Of a stretch of 64,000 bases of DNA, positions 43,904 to 53,945 are shown piece after piece. The position numbers and the translations under genes were made by a program. Origin of the DNA: Rubripirellula lacrimiformis. GTDB lineage: Bacteria; Planctomycetota; Planctomycetia; Pirellulales; Pirellulaceae. The DNA lies in NCBI RefSeq assembly GCF_007741535.1, contig NZ_CP036525.1, forward strand, positions 1,178,001-1,242,000, read 5' to 3'. Each line of letters begins with the position of its first letter. Positions within the stretch are counted from its first letter, which is position 1. The notes under the pieces were generated by a model. It worked only from the letters and a program-made list of their open reading frames with translations, was not told the DNA's origin and ran no database searches.

Positions 43904-45424
43904 TCATTGGGGATCGTCATCGGAAACCGGCAACGAAGGGCCCGAAGGATCTGGTCGCTGAAAACCAGTATACGGTGGTAGGGCATTGCTTTCGATGTCC
44001 GATTCGGAATCAAACGGGGCTTTCCTGCGGCCGGGTAGCCATTGTTGGCCGGTTGCGGGGTAAATCAGGACCGCAAACCACAGCAGTGTCGAAGGCGATG
44101 CGAAAGTGTCCAGCACGGTGTCCTCGAAGATCGCCGAAATCAGCACATAACCAGAGATCGCTCGGATCAGCGGCAGCGGGCTAAGCAGCCCAAATACCAG
44201 GTTCCATCCCAACAGCGCCAACACCAACAATCCGGCAATCAGTCCGCCCGAAAACGTCGCGTGCAGCACCAGGTTGTGAGTGTGCATGGAAAAATCCTGC
44301 ATCAGTTTCGGGGTGCTGTTCAGCCCCCACCCCTGCAGCGGCCGCTGGGCGATCAGACGCACCGCTTCGGCCCAAATCGCGGTCCGACCCGTTGCCGATG
44401 TCAGTTCTTCGATATCGCCCGTCTTGGTCACCATCGATGTCAGCGAGTCTCCGCGAAATGCCTTTCCGCTGGCCAATTCGACAACGATCAACCCCGCCAT
44501 TGCGATCGCGATGACGGCCAGCAAGGATGCGATTCCGACACGCGTCATCAATTTGTCGATCAACAGCATGCCAGCGGCAACCAGCCCCGCTAAAACGGCA
44601 CTGCGGCTGAATGCGGCGATGGCCGTCGCGACCGCTAGGACGATGATCGACATCCACAGCAACCGCCGCCATGGCTGGGCCGTCGCCCCAAACTGCCGAT
44701 CGTTTGGACGCGTTGAATTCATCGGCCGCTGTGTCTTGCCCGCCTGATGTTCGCTGCCCGAGGATTGCAGCAGTGCCAGGCTAAGCAGTCCGGCTAAGAC
44801 TCCGGTTCGTCCGATCGCGTTGGGGTGACCTAACCCGCCCATTCGCAAAACAAACGTTTCCTGGCCAAGTTCTTCTGAAAAAATCCCGTACTGGGGCATC
44901 AGCAAGTACAGCCCCCAATTCGCCAACGCATTGATCACCAGACCGCACAAACAGGCGATCACAAATCGACGCATGCCCAACACCACGATGACCGTTGGGA
45001 CAAAGCAGACGTAGCCCATGTTGATCACCGCTGCGACCCGCGATGTGGTGGCCACCTCTTTGAAAGCGACCGCCGACGTCAACAAGAAGACAACGGAAAT
45101 CGCCACCAACAGCAAACCGGGGAACGTCATCAGTGTCTGGCGAACTTGCCGGCTGCAGATCGTGCCAGCGACGCCGATTAGGCCGGCGGCCAACGCGATC
45201 ACCAGCTTGATCAGGACCGGGCCATCCACGCCCAGGTGGTCATCGCCCGATTCGTAGAATCCATTGATGTCGACCGTGTTGAACAACGTTGCCGCGATCG
45301 TTGTGATCAAACACGCGATCGAAAACGACTTGGTACTGACCAACCCCGTCGCCACCCAATCGGATGCCGATCGTTCGGTGGAACCGCCAGAGACGGTGTG
45401 CGGATGGGGCGCCGAAGCATCCAT
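43904..45424 (-). CDS. O-antigen ligase / Wzy-type polymerase family membrane protein
   Basis: 506 residues, about 10-12 membrane helices. The periplasmic loop contains the Wzy_C-type segment ELTSATGRTAIWAEAVRLIAQRPLQGWGLN and then SMHTHNLVLHATFSGG, where the conserved Arg and His of O-antigen ligases lie. Likely attaches or polymerises surface polysaccharide, in line with the flippase and glycosyltransferases at 36-40 kb. The C-terminal 40 residues are polar and low-complexity. Confidence 0.88.
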   Translation of the reverse strand: MDASAPHPHTVSGGSTERSASDWVATGLVSTKSFSIACLITTIAATLFNTVDINGFYESGDDHLGVDGPVLIKLVIALAAGLIGVAGTICSRQVRQTLMTFPGLLLVAISVVFLLTSAVAFKEVATTSRVAAVINMGYVCFVPTVIVVLGMRRFVIACLCGLVINALANWGLYLLMPQYGIFSEELGQETFVLRMGGLGHPNAIGRTGVLAGLLSLALLQSSGSEHQAGKTQRPMNSTRPNDRQFGATAQPWRRLLWMSIIVLAVATAIAAFSRSAVLAGLVAAGMLLIDKLMTRVGIASLLAVIAIAMAGLIVVELASGKAFRGDSLTSMVTKTGDIEELTSATGRTAIWAEAVRLIAQRPLQGWGLNSTPKLMQDFSMHTHNLVLHATFSGGLIAGLLVLALLGWNLVFGLLSPLPLIRAISGYVLISAIFEDTVLDTFASPSTLLWFAVLIYPATGQQWLPGRRKAPFDSESDIESNALPPYTGFQRPDPSGPSLPVSDDDPQ

Positions 45425-45644
45425 GAGGCCAATGAAGGGGGAAAGTACCGGTCGAACGGGAGGACGGCTGCACAGAGGCCGATCCGCTATCCTAATTCGC
45501 CAATTCTTAGCTGCCGCTTTTCAACGGGCAAGTCAGACGGATTTGCCCGGATCGAAATGCAATCTGCGAAATTTGATCGGGCGAATTGGAATCAGCAAGA
45601 CTCGATCGGCGAAGTTTCATCCGCCCATCTCTCACCGGCGATCG

Positions 45645-47219
45645 TCAATGACGATCCAGCATCTCTGGACGCATGCCCAGCACGACGGCGATGTCCAGCG
45701 GTTCGCCTTCGCGGTGGATCTTTAGCGAAACACGGGTGCCGGATTCCGACTGGCCGATCAGCTGCATCAAATGAGTTTTGTCGCGAGCCAGGTGGCCGTC
45801 GACCGCCAAAATAACGTCGCCGGCAACCAACCCTGCGGTTGCCGCTGGCGAATCCAGGGCGGGAACCTGGGTGATCATGGCACCACGAATCCGGGCGTTG
45901 TCCCCGGTCAGCTGTTCGTCGGGCACTTCGCCCAACAAGACGCCTAGAAAGCCGCGTTCCACCCGACCAAAGTCACGCAGCCGATGGTAAACCTGTTTGA
46001 CGACGTTGCTGGGGATCGAAAAACTGACGCCCTGGTAAGTGTCGCCGACGATCGCCGTGTTGATGCCAACCAGGGTGCCGCGTGCATCCACCAAAGGGCC
46101 GCCGCTGTTGCCTGGATTGACCGCGACATCGCTTTGCATGAAGTCTTGATACTGAGTGCTGGCTCGAACCATCCGGTGTTTGCCACTCAAAATGCCAAAC
46201 GTGACGGTACGGTCCAGACCAAACGGGCTGCCAACGGCCCAGACCGGCGAACCGACACGGCAACGGTCGCTGTCGCCCCACACGATCGGGATCAGGCGAT
46301 CCGAATCGATCTTCAGCAGAGCCAAGTCGGTCAACGGATCGGTGCCCGCGACGACCGCCGATACGCGCCGCCCGTCGCTAAGTGTGACCGTGATGTCCTC
46401 GCCGTCGGCGATCACATGGCGGTTGGTCAAAACATAGCCGGCCGCATCCACCACAACCCCGCTTCCCTGGTCGGGGGAAGGCGTCAAACGAGGTCCCAAT
46501 AGCGATGCCACGTTGGCGTCCTTGATCGGCAACCGACGCTGGACGTCGATGTGGACGACGCTGGGGCCGACCGCAGCATTCACCATCTGGTAGGCATCGC
46601 TAAGCGTATCGAGCGAAACATTGCGAAGTCCCTCGGTGCCCGATTCGTATTCGGCACGAAGTTCTCCACGGTGCCAGGCGTAACGAATCTCTTCGACGAT
46701 CTGTGGGACCACGAAACGGGCCGCCAACAACAGCATCGCCATCGTCGCCAACAACACCAAGCTTTGAGTTAACGGGTCAGGGTTCCGATTCTTCTTGCGT
46801 TTCGCGGGTTTGGATCCGCTGGGCGGGGCGACCGCATGGATTTCCGATGGGGTGCCAATCGCCGCTGGATTTTGGGCCAGACGCGACGATTCGGAAACGG
46901 GCGGCGGATCGACCGGCTTGGGGCCTGCGGGGATCACCGGCAACCCGGGGCGGCCGACGTCGACTCGGCGAAGCGTGATTTCGTAGGCCGTTTCCGGGGC
47001 CAGGCCGGATTCAGGATCAAAATCAGACGGCTGCACCGGATCGGACCGCTGGATCCGTACGGGCAGCCGGTCCAATTCAGGCAACTGGTTCAGTTCGGGA
47101 AGCTGGTCCCGGCTGGGCGACTTGTCCAATTCCGGACGGAAGTGTCCCATCGCGGGCGGCGACGTCGGTGGAGTCTCTGGCAGGGCGTCGCGGCCTGGAC
47201 GCGATGGATCATCGGCCAT
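45645..47219 (-). CDS. HtrA/DegP-like trypsin-type serine protease with PDZ domain
   Basis: Membrane-anchored protease. The first 145 residues are Pro-rich and disordered, followed by KRKKNRNPDP and one membrane helix (SLVLLATMAMLLLAARFVVPQI). The protease domain has the triad: His in VLTNRHVIADGE, Asp in DPLTDLALLKI and Ser in DVAVNPGNSGGPLVD. A C-terminal PDZ domain (RGFLGVLL, SPAATAGLVAGDVILAVDG) follows. Protein quality control in the periplasm is the family role. ATG at 47219 chosen; the frame extends 35 codons upstream. The long N-terminal cytosolic Pro-rich segment is unusual for HtrA. Confidence 0.9.
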   Translation of the reverse strand: MADDPSRPGRDALPETPPTSPPAMGHFRPELDKSPSRDQLPELNQLPELDRLPVRIQRSDPVQPSDFDPESGLAPETAYEITLRRVDVGRPGLPVIPAGPKPVDPPPVSESSRLAQNPAAIGTPSEIHAVAPPSGSKPAKRKKNRNPDPLTQSLVLLATMAMLLLAARFVVPQIVEEIRYAWHRGELRAEYESGTEGLRNVSLDTLSDAYQMVNAAVGPSVVHIDVQRRLPIKDANVASLLGPRLTPSPDQGSGVVVDAAGYVLTNRHVIADGEDITVTLSDGRRVSAVVAGTDPLTDLALLKIDSDRLIPIVWGDSDRCRVGSPVWAVGSPFGLDRTVTFGILSGKHRMVRASTQYQDFMQSDVAVNPGNSGGPLVDARGTLVGINTAIVGDTYQGVSFSIPSNVVKQVYHRLRDFGRVERGFLGVLLGEVPDEQLTGDNARIRGAMITQVPALDSPAATAGLVAGDVILAVDGHLARDKTHLMQLIGQSESGTRVSLKIHREGEPLDIAVVLGMRPEMLDRH

Positions 47220-47536
47220 GATGCTAAAGCGACTCCTCAAAAAAGACACTGGTCTGTGAACGCATCCATTGTAGCGCAGCCACAATAGCGTCAGGCAAGT
47301 TTTTTTGGCTGATTTTGACCGCATTCAAGCTTGCTGGCCGTTACAACCGGCCCGTTATGCGTGCTGGACGGGGGGATGGTGCACCCAGGCTGTCTCAGAT
47401 TTCGATCCCCCCAATCGGCCGGGCAAGCTGACTGCGGCATGTCGGACCGAGTATCTTTACACTGGTGTCGGCCAGTCTCTGGCGACGCTTGAACCGGCTC
47501 CCTATCCCCGCTCCGACGTTTTCTGCACGATTGCCC

Positions 47537-49534
47537 ATGTCTGACTCCATCCGCGAATCGATTTACGAAGCGATTGCATCGATTCGACTGATCGACCCCC
47601 ACACGCACATCAATCCCCATGCGGCCGGTTCGACAACTTTGGCAGACCTGTTGGGCTATCACTATTACACCGAACTGGCGCATTCGGCGGGGATGCCGAA
47701 GCAACAGATCGAAGAACCGGGGATCGGCCCGCGTGAACTGGTTCGCCGATTGGTCGAAAATCTCTCGCCGCTGGAAAATACGGCCCAGTACCGATGGTTG
47801 GTCGAAATCTGTCGGATGTTCTTCGGGTTCGATGGCGATCGGATCGACGCGTCGAATTGGGAATCGCTGTACGACACGGCCGAAACCCAGATGGCATCGG
47901 CGGATTGGGCCCAGATGGTGCTGGATCAAAGCAACGTCGAAGCGGTCTTTTTGACCAACGATTTTGATGATGATTTGGCCGGCTTCGACACCGACACTTA
48001 CATCCCTTGCCTGCGCACCGACGATCTGGTGTTCCACTTGGCCAAGCCCGAAGTCCGCCAGCGTTTGGCCGGTTGTTCGGGGATCGAATTGGACGGGTCG
48101 CTGGCTTCGTTGCGGGCGTCATTGCGTCAGCGGTTCCAGCACTTTGTCGCACGCGGGGCGCGCGCTTGTGCGATCTCGTTGCCGCCAACCTTCCAGCCCG
48201 CCCCGGTCAGCGATGGGCGAGCGGCCACCGCGCTGGACCAAGTCCTTCGCCGCGGTGTGCTGGCGGATGATTCGCACAAACAGGCGCTGTCGCGTCGCGT
48301 GTTTTGGACGCTGGCGGAACTCTGTGACGAATTCGGGCTGCCCTTCGATCTGATGATTGGCGTGAATCGTGGCGTCTATGCCAACGGCGTCTACCAGGGC
48401 CAAGACCTGTACGACAGCCGCGTGTCGTTGATCCAGTATCGGGAACTGTTCAATGCGTTCCCCGATGTCAAGTTTCCCGTCTCCGTTTTGGCCAGCGTCA
48501 CCAACCAGGAATTGGTCAGTTACGCATGGATCTTTCCCAACGTGATCACCAACGGTCACTGGTGGTACAGCAATACGCCGTCGTTCATCGCTCGCGATGC
48601 GGCTGCCCGATTGGAAGCCGTCCCCCAAACCAAGCAGATTGGTTATTACAGCGACGCCTATAAATTGGAATTCGTCTGGCCCAAGTTCGACATGTACCGT
48701 CATGTGCTCTCCGGCGTGTTGGCCGACCACTTTGTTGGCAGCTGTGGGTGGAGCGAAGAGCGCGCGGTCGCACTGGGCCGTCGCGTGCTACGAGACAACG
48801 TCGACGAGATTTTTCCGCGACCGACGAAACAACCCGAACGGGTCGATCCGTTGGCGGACACCTGGACCGATGATGATTCCGGAATCTCGCTAGGTTCGAT
48901 CGGTTCCGCCGGTGCCGCGGCGATCGGAGCAGCCGGGATTCTGGGGGGAAATGATTCACCGACATCACCCAGCAGTGAATCGGATCGGATGACTGCCCTG
49001 CCCTCGGACGCTGGATCCAGCGAAACCGTTGCGATCGATGATGACGATGACGAAGACGGGCTAGCCGATTTCGCCACCGTCAGTGAAGCCGACGAAACGA
49101 TCCGTATCGACGAAGACGATGCATCCGAAGTGGATCCGATCGTTGATAGCCTGAATCCGTTGATGGACCTGGATCCGTTGCCAAGCGAAGACGAGATCCA
49201 GTCGGCCGAAGTGGATGATGTCGAATTGCGAGACACGTCGTCCCAGCGAACCGCACCGGATGCGGAATCCATCGCCAGCGAACTGGACGACCAACCGTTG
49301 GACCTGGGTGATATGTTTGCCGACGACGATGGGCCCCAGGCTAGTGTCGAAGACGGTCCGCAGATCAAACAGCTTCGCGGCGAAGAATCGTTCAATCCCG
49401 ACGATGAATCGTTGAAACTAACGCCCGATCCATTGACCGGTGAATTGACCTTCGCAGTTGGCGACGACGAAGAGATCGCCGACCCCAACGCGACGTTGGA
49501 AATCAAAGACGACGACGAACAGAAGCCCAGCTGA
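47537..49534 (+). CDS. Glucuronate isomerase-like amidohydrolase with long acidic C-terminal extension
   Basis: 665 residues. The first 440 residues are a TIM-barrel enzyme of the UxaC / amidohydrolase type: LIDPHTHINPHAAG carries the metal-binding HxH, SAGMPKQQI, FDLMIGVNRGVYANGVYQGQ and VITNGHWWYSNTPS are typical. UxaC isomerises glucuronate to fructuronate; the substrate here is not certain. From about residue 450 a Asp/Glu/Ser-rich tail of about 215 residues begins (many DDDDDED and EDE runs), with no recognisable domain. ATG at 47537 (SDSIRESIYEAI) chosen; the frame is open upstream. Confidence 0.82.
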   Translation: MSDSIRESIYEAIASIRLIDPHTHINPHAAGSTTLADLLGYHYYTELAHSAGMPKQQIEEPGIGPRELVRRLVENLSPLENTAQYRWLVEICRMFFGFDGDRIDASNWESLYDTAETQMASADWAQMVLDQSNVEAVFLTNDFDDDLAGFDTDTYIPCLRTDDLVFHLAKPEVRQRLAGCSGIELDGSLASLRASLRQRFQHFVARGARACAISLPPTFQPAPVSDGRAATALDQVLRRGVLADDSHKQALSRRVFWTLAELCDEFGLPFDLMIGVNRGVYANGVYQGQDLYDSRVSLIQYRELFNAFPDVKFPVSVLASVTNQELVSYAWIFPNVITNGHWWYSNTPSFIARDAAARLEAVPQTKQIGYYSDAYKLEFVWPKFDMYRHVLSGVLADHFVGSCGWSEERAVALGRRVLRDNVDEIFPRPTKQPERVDPLADTWTDDDSGISLGSIGSAGAAAIGAAGILGGNDSPTSPSSESDRMTALPSDAGSSETVAIDDDDDEDGLADFATVSEADETIRIDEDDASEVDPIVDSLNPLMDLDPLPSEDEIQSAEVDDVELRDTSSQRTAPDAESIASELDDQPLDLGDMFADDDGPQASVEDGPQIKQLRGEESFNPDDESLKLTPDPLTGELTFAVGDDEEIADPNATLEIKDDDEQKPS

Positions 49535-49646
49535 TCTCGTTCGCGGTTTAGTCGCTAACCTCGGTTTGAACACCCAAGATCGGGGCGATCGCCCAAACGG
49601 TTCGCCCACCGAAAGACGGCTGGTGACTTGCTTCATCTGCGGTCAG

Positions 49647-49721
49647 CTCGAACCCGAACTCGAACTCGAACTCGAACTCGAACTCGAACTCGAACTCGAA
49701 CTCGAACTCGAACTCGAACTT
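49647..49721. repeat. GAACTC hexanucleotide tract
   Basis: About eleven head-to-tail copies of GAACTC (first one GAACCC), ending in GAACTTTTTCTC. The complementary hexamer runs the other way at 49824-49864, so the two could pair across about 105 bp. Confidence 0.92.
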
Positions 49722-49823
49722 TTTCTCCGCATCAGGAACACGCTTGGACGGGCCACCGTTGGTGCCAGTCTGCGTGATGTCAATCGGGCGGTTGACTTGT
49801 GGGCCTTGGTTTTACGGTGGGAA

Positions 49824-49864
49824 GAAAGTTCGAGTTTAAGTTCGAGTTCGAGTTTAAGTTTTTA
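49824..49864. repeat. Inverted AAGTTCGAG-type hexamer tract
   Basis: Reads GAAGAAAGTTCGAGTTTAAG, TTCGAGTTCGAGTTTAAG, TTTTTATA. Its reverse complement is almost identical over about 40 bp to 62585-62631, and it is antiparallel to the GAACTC tract at 49647. Confidence 0.88.
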
Positions 49865-49991
49865 TAGCGGCTCGCCAGCCGAAAGACGGCTGGCTGCTTG
49901 CTTGTCGTTTCCCGTGCCAGCGGCACCACATCATCCGATGCGATGCCGTTGGTTTGCCGGAGGGGCGATTCGAGGGGCGATCCGAGGGGGA

Positions 49992-51596
<1,605 letters not shown>

Positions 51597-51687
51597 CGCT
51601 AGGAGAACCTTTCAGGGACTCTTGGAAATGGGAAACAGTGTTTGAGAAAAGGGAACTTCGACCATGCGGTCTGACCTACAAGACCAT

Positions 51688-51719
51688 AAAAAAACCCGAG
51701 TCGCTGGGCGACTCGGGTC
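51688..51719 (-). terminator. leuA attenuator (intrinsic terminator in the leader)
   Basis: On the minus strand ACCCGAGTCGC, loop CCA, GCGACTCGGGT then TTTTTTT: a perfect 11-bp stem and a 7-T run. It stands about 90 bp before the leuA ATG and 50 bp after the leader-peptide stop. A terminator placed upstream of the gene it serves is the hallmark of attenuation. A second small hairpin (GGACCAC, GAGG, GTGGTTC) lies between leader peptide and terminator. Confidence 0.88.
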
Positions 51720-51768
51720 TATGTCTTTTTCTTTCGTGAACCACCCTCGTGGTCCGGACAAAACCTGA

Positions 51769-51828
51769 TCACCCGCCGAATCGGCGTCGCAGAAGTAGCA
51801 GCGATAGGTTCAGGGTGATGTTTTGCAT
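51769..51828 (-). CDS. leuL: leu operon leader peptide
   Basis: A 19-codon ORF, MQNITLNLSLLLLRRRFGG, ending in TGA. Six of the 19 residues are Leu, four of them consecutive (CTG CTA CTT CTG) and two codons are the rarer CTA. Followed by a small hairpin and then by the intrinsic terminator before leuA. By analogy with leuL of enterobacteria, ribosome stalling on the Leu codons when leucine is scarce would block the terminator. The Shine-Dalgarno is not obvious, so translation could be leaderless or weak. Confidence 0.75.
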   Translation of the reverse strand: MQNITLNLSLLLLRRRFGG

Positions 51829-52034
51829 GGGCTTATGTTAGCCAGGACCCCGCGCCCGCGTCAACGGTTCACTTCGATTGCTGAATTTGGCAGCGAAAGC
51901 TGGATTTGCCGCAGTCCAGTCTCCCGTCACGGCCGCGCCGCCACGCAAATCTCTTTGCGTGCGCCTTGCGTACGCGGTGCGTGCGGTGTATGATTCGCTC
52001 GTTCACTGCCCTGCCCCGTTCACGGAAAACAAAA

Positions 52035-52607
52035 ATGCCTTACTTAATGATCAATCTGGACGACATCGGCGATTGCCAACGCGGCCTGCGCCAACTTCGT
52101 GGCCGTCTTCGCCGCGCCGGCGCCGAACCGATGGGCCGCGGGCGTCATGGCGGTCCCTGCGGACCCGGACCCGGACCCGGACCCGGACCTGGACCCGGCC
52201 GCGGAAACGCCGGCGGCGATCCATCCGCGGCGGGGAACCATGAAGGTCCCGCCCGTCATGGGAATGGCGGAAACGGGAATGGCGGAAACGCAGACGAAAA
52301 GACTGGACCAGCATCGTTGCCGCTAAGACAGAAGTTGGCTCGGATCAGTCAGCGGGGCGTTTGGCGATTCGTCTCTGGGATCGCCCAACTGGATCCGGCG
52401 CCCCGTTCGCTGGCGGAACTTGACGAAGCGCTTTCGCTGCCGGCCAATAAGATGCGGTCCACCAAAGCGATCTTTGCCAAGCTCGAAAACCGCTTCGATC
52501 TAAGGTTCTTGCGTTTGGCCGAAGAAGCTGGCAACGACAGCGCTGGGAACCCGCGGTACATCATGCCGCCAAGGATTCGTAAAGCTGTCCGTGAAATCAC
52601 CGGCTGA
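52035..52607 (+). CDS. Gly/Pro-repeat protein with possible winged-helix C-terminus
   Basis: 190 residues. The N-terminal 30 residues are Arg-rich (QRGLRQLRGRLRRAG), followed by a GPGPGPGPGPGPG run encoded by six to seven GGACCC hexamers and a Gly/Asn-rich stretch (GNGGNGNGGN). The C-terminal 95 residues look folded: SLAELDEALSLPANKMRSTK followed by AIFAKLENRFDLRFLRLAEE and NPRYIMPPRIRKAV, which could be a winged-helix DNA-binding domain (inference). No family recognised. It is divergent from leuA; the upstream region 51850-52030 is shared with leuA's leader promoter. Confidence 0.6.
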   Translation: MPYLMINLDDIGDCQRGLRQLRGRLRRAGAEPMGRGRHGGPCGPGPGPGPGPGPGRGNAGGDPSAAGNHEGPARHGNGGNGNGGNADEKTGPASLPLRQKLARISQRGVWRFVSGIAQLDPAPRSLAELDEALSLPANKMRSTKAIFAKLENRFDLRFLRLAEEAGNDSAGNPRYIMPPRIRKAVREITG

Positions 52608-52639
52608 TACGGTTTCACTTCGAAACTGCGGCCGCGAAA

Positions 52640-52825
52640 CCTCGGTAGCGGTTTGTCGATTGAGCCGAACTTTCAATGGTAATGGTGATTCGCTGGCCGT
52701 GATGCCGCGGGTGTTGGGGTGATTCCCGGCCGCTCGCGCGATCACGGCTCACTTAGGTCGACACACCGCCAAGAGTTTCGGCCGTGTGTGGAGGGTGGCC
52801 GAAAGTCTTGGCGACGTTCGCTCGT
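52640..52825 (+). repeat. Interspersed inverted-repeat element, copy C, with attached hairpin unit
   Basis: GCGGTTTGTCGATTGAGCCG, AACTTTCAATGGTAATGGTG, ATTCGCTGGCCGTGA, CCCGGCCGCTCGCGCGATCA and CGGCTCACTTAGGTCGAC follow the order of copy A. It is followed at 52796-52820 by GCCGAAAGTCTTGGCGACGT, a unit of the 39-bp hairpin family. It lies between convergent genes just before the flhB stop. Confidence 0.72.
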
Positions 52826-52853
52826 GCCAGAACGAAAGTCCCGGCCGCCGTCG

Positions 52854-53936
52854 TTAGGCTGCGGTTGCTTTGGGGATGTCTTTGCCCTGCAACTGATACA
52901 CGTACCGCAGCACTTCGGCGACGGCTTGGTACTGTTCGGTTGGCACGATCTGGCCGACGTCAACGGTCTTGTAGAGGACCTGCGCCAGCGGTTTGCGTTC
53001 GACGACGGGGATCCCGTTTTCGAGTGCGATTCGGCGAATCTTTTGGGCCAGTGGCCCGGCGCCCTTGGCCAGCACAATCGGGGCGGGCATGGTCAGTGGA
53101 TCGTATTGAATCGCGATGGCGAGTTCGGTGGGGTTGCTGACAACGACATCGGCTTTGGGGACTTCCGATTCGGCGCGTTGCATCATCATTTGTCGCTGGA
53201 CATGTCGGCGGCGAGCGGCGACTTGCGGGTCGCCTTCGGTTTCTTTCATCTCGTCACGCATCTCTTGGTCGCTCATCATCATGTCCTGTTCTTGCTTCCA
53301 ATGTTGGAACGCATATTCGGCAATGGCCAAGATGAAAAGAGCGACACCGATCCACACGCAGGTTCCCATCAGCGATCGAAACATGACGCTGGCGATTTGC
53401 GGCACACTCATTTGTGCCAGCGATAGAATGGGATCGCGATAGTATCGCAGCGCCGCATAGGCGACGGCGCCAATGATCATCAGTTTGAAAATCCCGAATC
53501 CCAGTCGCATAACGCCCTGTAGCGACAGGATCCGTTTGACGCCGGCAAGTGGGCTGATGTTGCTTAGCTTGGGTTCAATTTTGGACGTCGTCAGAATCAG
53601 ACCGGTCTGCGAGACGTTGACCAGCACGCCGGCGACGAACATTGCCAACAGCATCGGTACCGCGGCGATCGCTAGTCGTGCCGATCCACCCAGCAGCCAA
53701 TTTGATGCATCCTGCGTCCCGATGGGTGCCATGCGGGGAGTCGACAGCGCGTCGGCGATCGCACCTGCCATGTGGGCGCAGGCTGGTTCGCCCAGCATCC
53801 ACAGCGCGGCCAATGCCGCCAACAGCATGCCGGCCGAGGTCAGGTCCTGACTCTTGGCGATCTGGCCCTGTTCGCGCGACTGACGCCGCTTCTTTTCGGT
53901 TGCTAAGTGTTTCTTGTCACCACTGCTGTCAGACAT
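52854..53936 (-). CDS. flhB: Flagellar export protein FlhB
   Basis: Substrate-specificity switch of the flagellar export apparatus. Four membrane helices in the N-terminal 210 residues, then the cytosolic FlhB_C domain. The autocleavage motif reads NPTE (VVVSNPTELAIAIQYD) rather than the more common NPTH; cleavage between Asn and Pro needs only N-P-T in place. KKHLATEKKRRQSREQGQIAKSQDL is the typical N-terminus (read with its first residues). 360 residues. Last gene of a fliP-fliQ-fliR-flhB operon, 9 bp after fliR. Confidence 0.95.
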   Translation of the reverse strand: MSDSSGDKKHLATEKKRRQSREQGQIAKSQDLTSAGMLLAALAALWMLGEPACAHMAGAIADALSTPRMAPIGTQDASNWLLGGSARLAIAAVPMLLAMFVAGVLVNVSQTGLILTTSKIEPKLSNISPLAGVKRILSLQGVMRLGFGIFKLMIIGAVAYAALRYYRDPILSLAQMSVPQIASVMFRSLMGTCVWIGVALFILAIAEYAFQHWKQEQDMMMSDQEMRDEMKETEGDPQVAARRRHVQRQMMMQRAESEVPKADVVVSNPTELAIAIQYDPLTMPAPIVLAKGAGPLAQKIRRIALENGIPVVERKPLAQVLYKTVDVGQIVPTEQYQAVAEVLRYVYQLQGKDIPKATAA

Positions 53937-53945
53937 CGATCAAAC

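Larger units (their letters stand above)
49535..49991. other. Repeat-rich spacer between the UxaC-like gene and leuA
   Basis: 457 bp between convergent genes with no credible ORF. In order: the GGGGCGATCGCCCAAACGG element (49580), CCGAAAGACGGCTGG followed by TGACTTGCTT (49609), a GAACTC tract (49647-49721), its inverted counterpart (49824-49864), then a second CCGAAAGACGGCTGG followed by CTGCTTGCTT (49879). The two CCGAAAGACGGCTGG copies are direct repeats that bracket the inverted hexamer tracts. Confidence 0.75.

Noticed and set aside
42354-43961. 535-codon plus-strand open frame opposite the SUMF1-like gene
   Set aside because: It is antisense to a gene with a signal peptide and clear family motifs; the translation is Phe/Gly/Val-rich noise with no motif and no Shine-Dalgarno.
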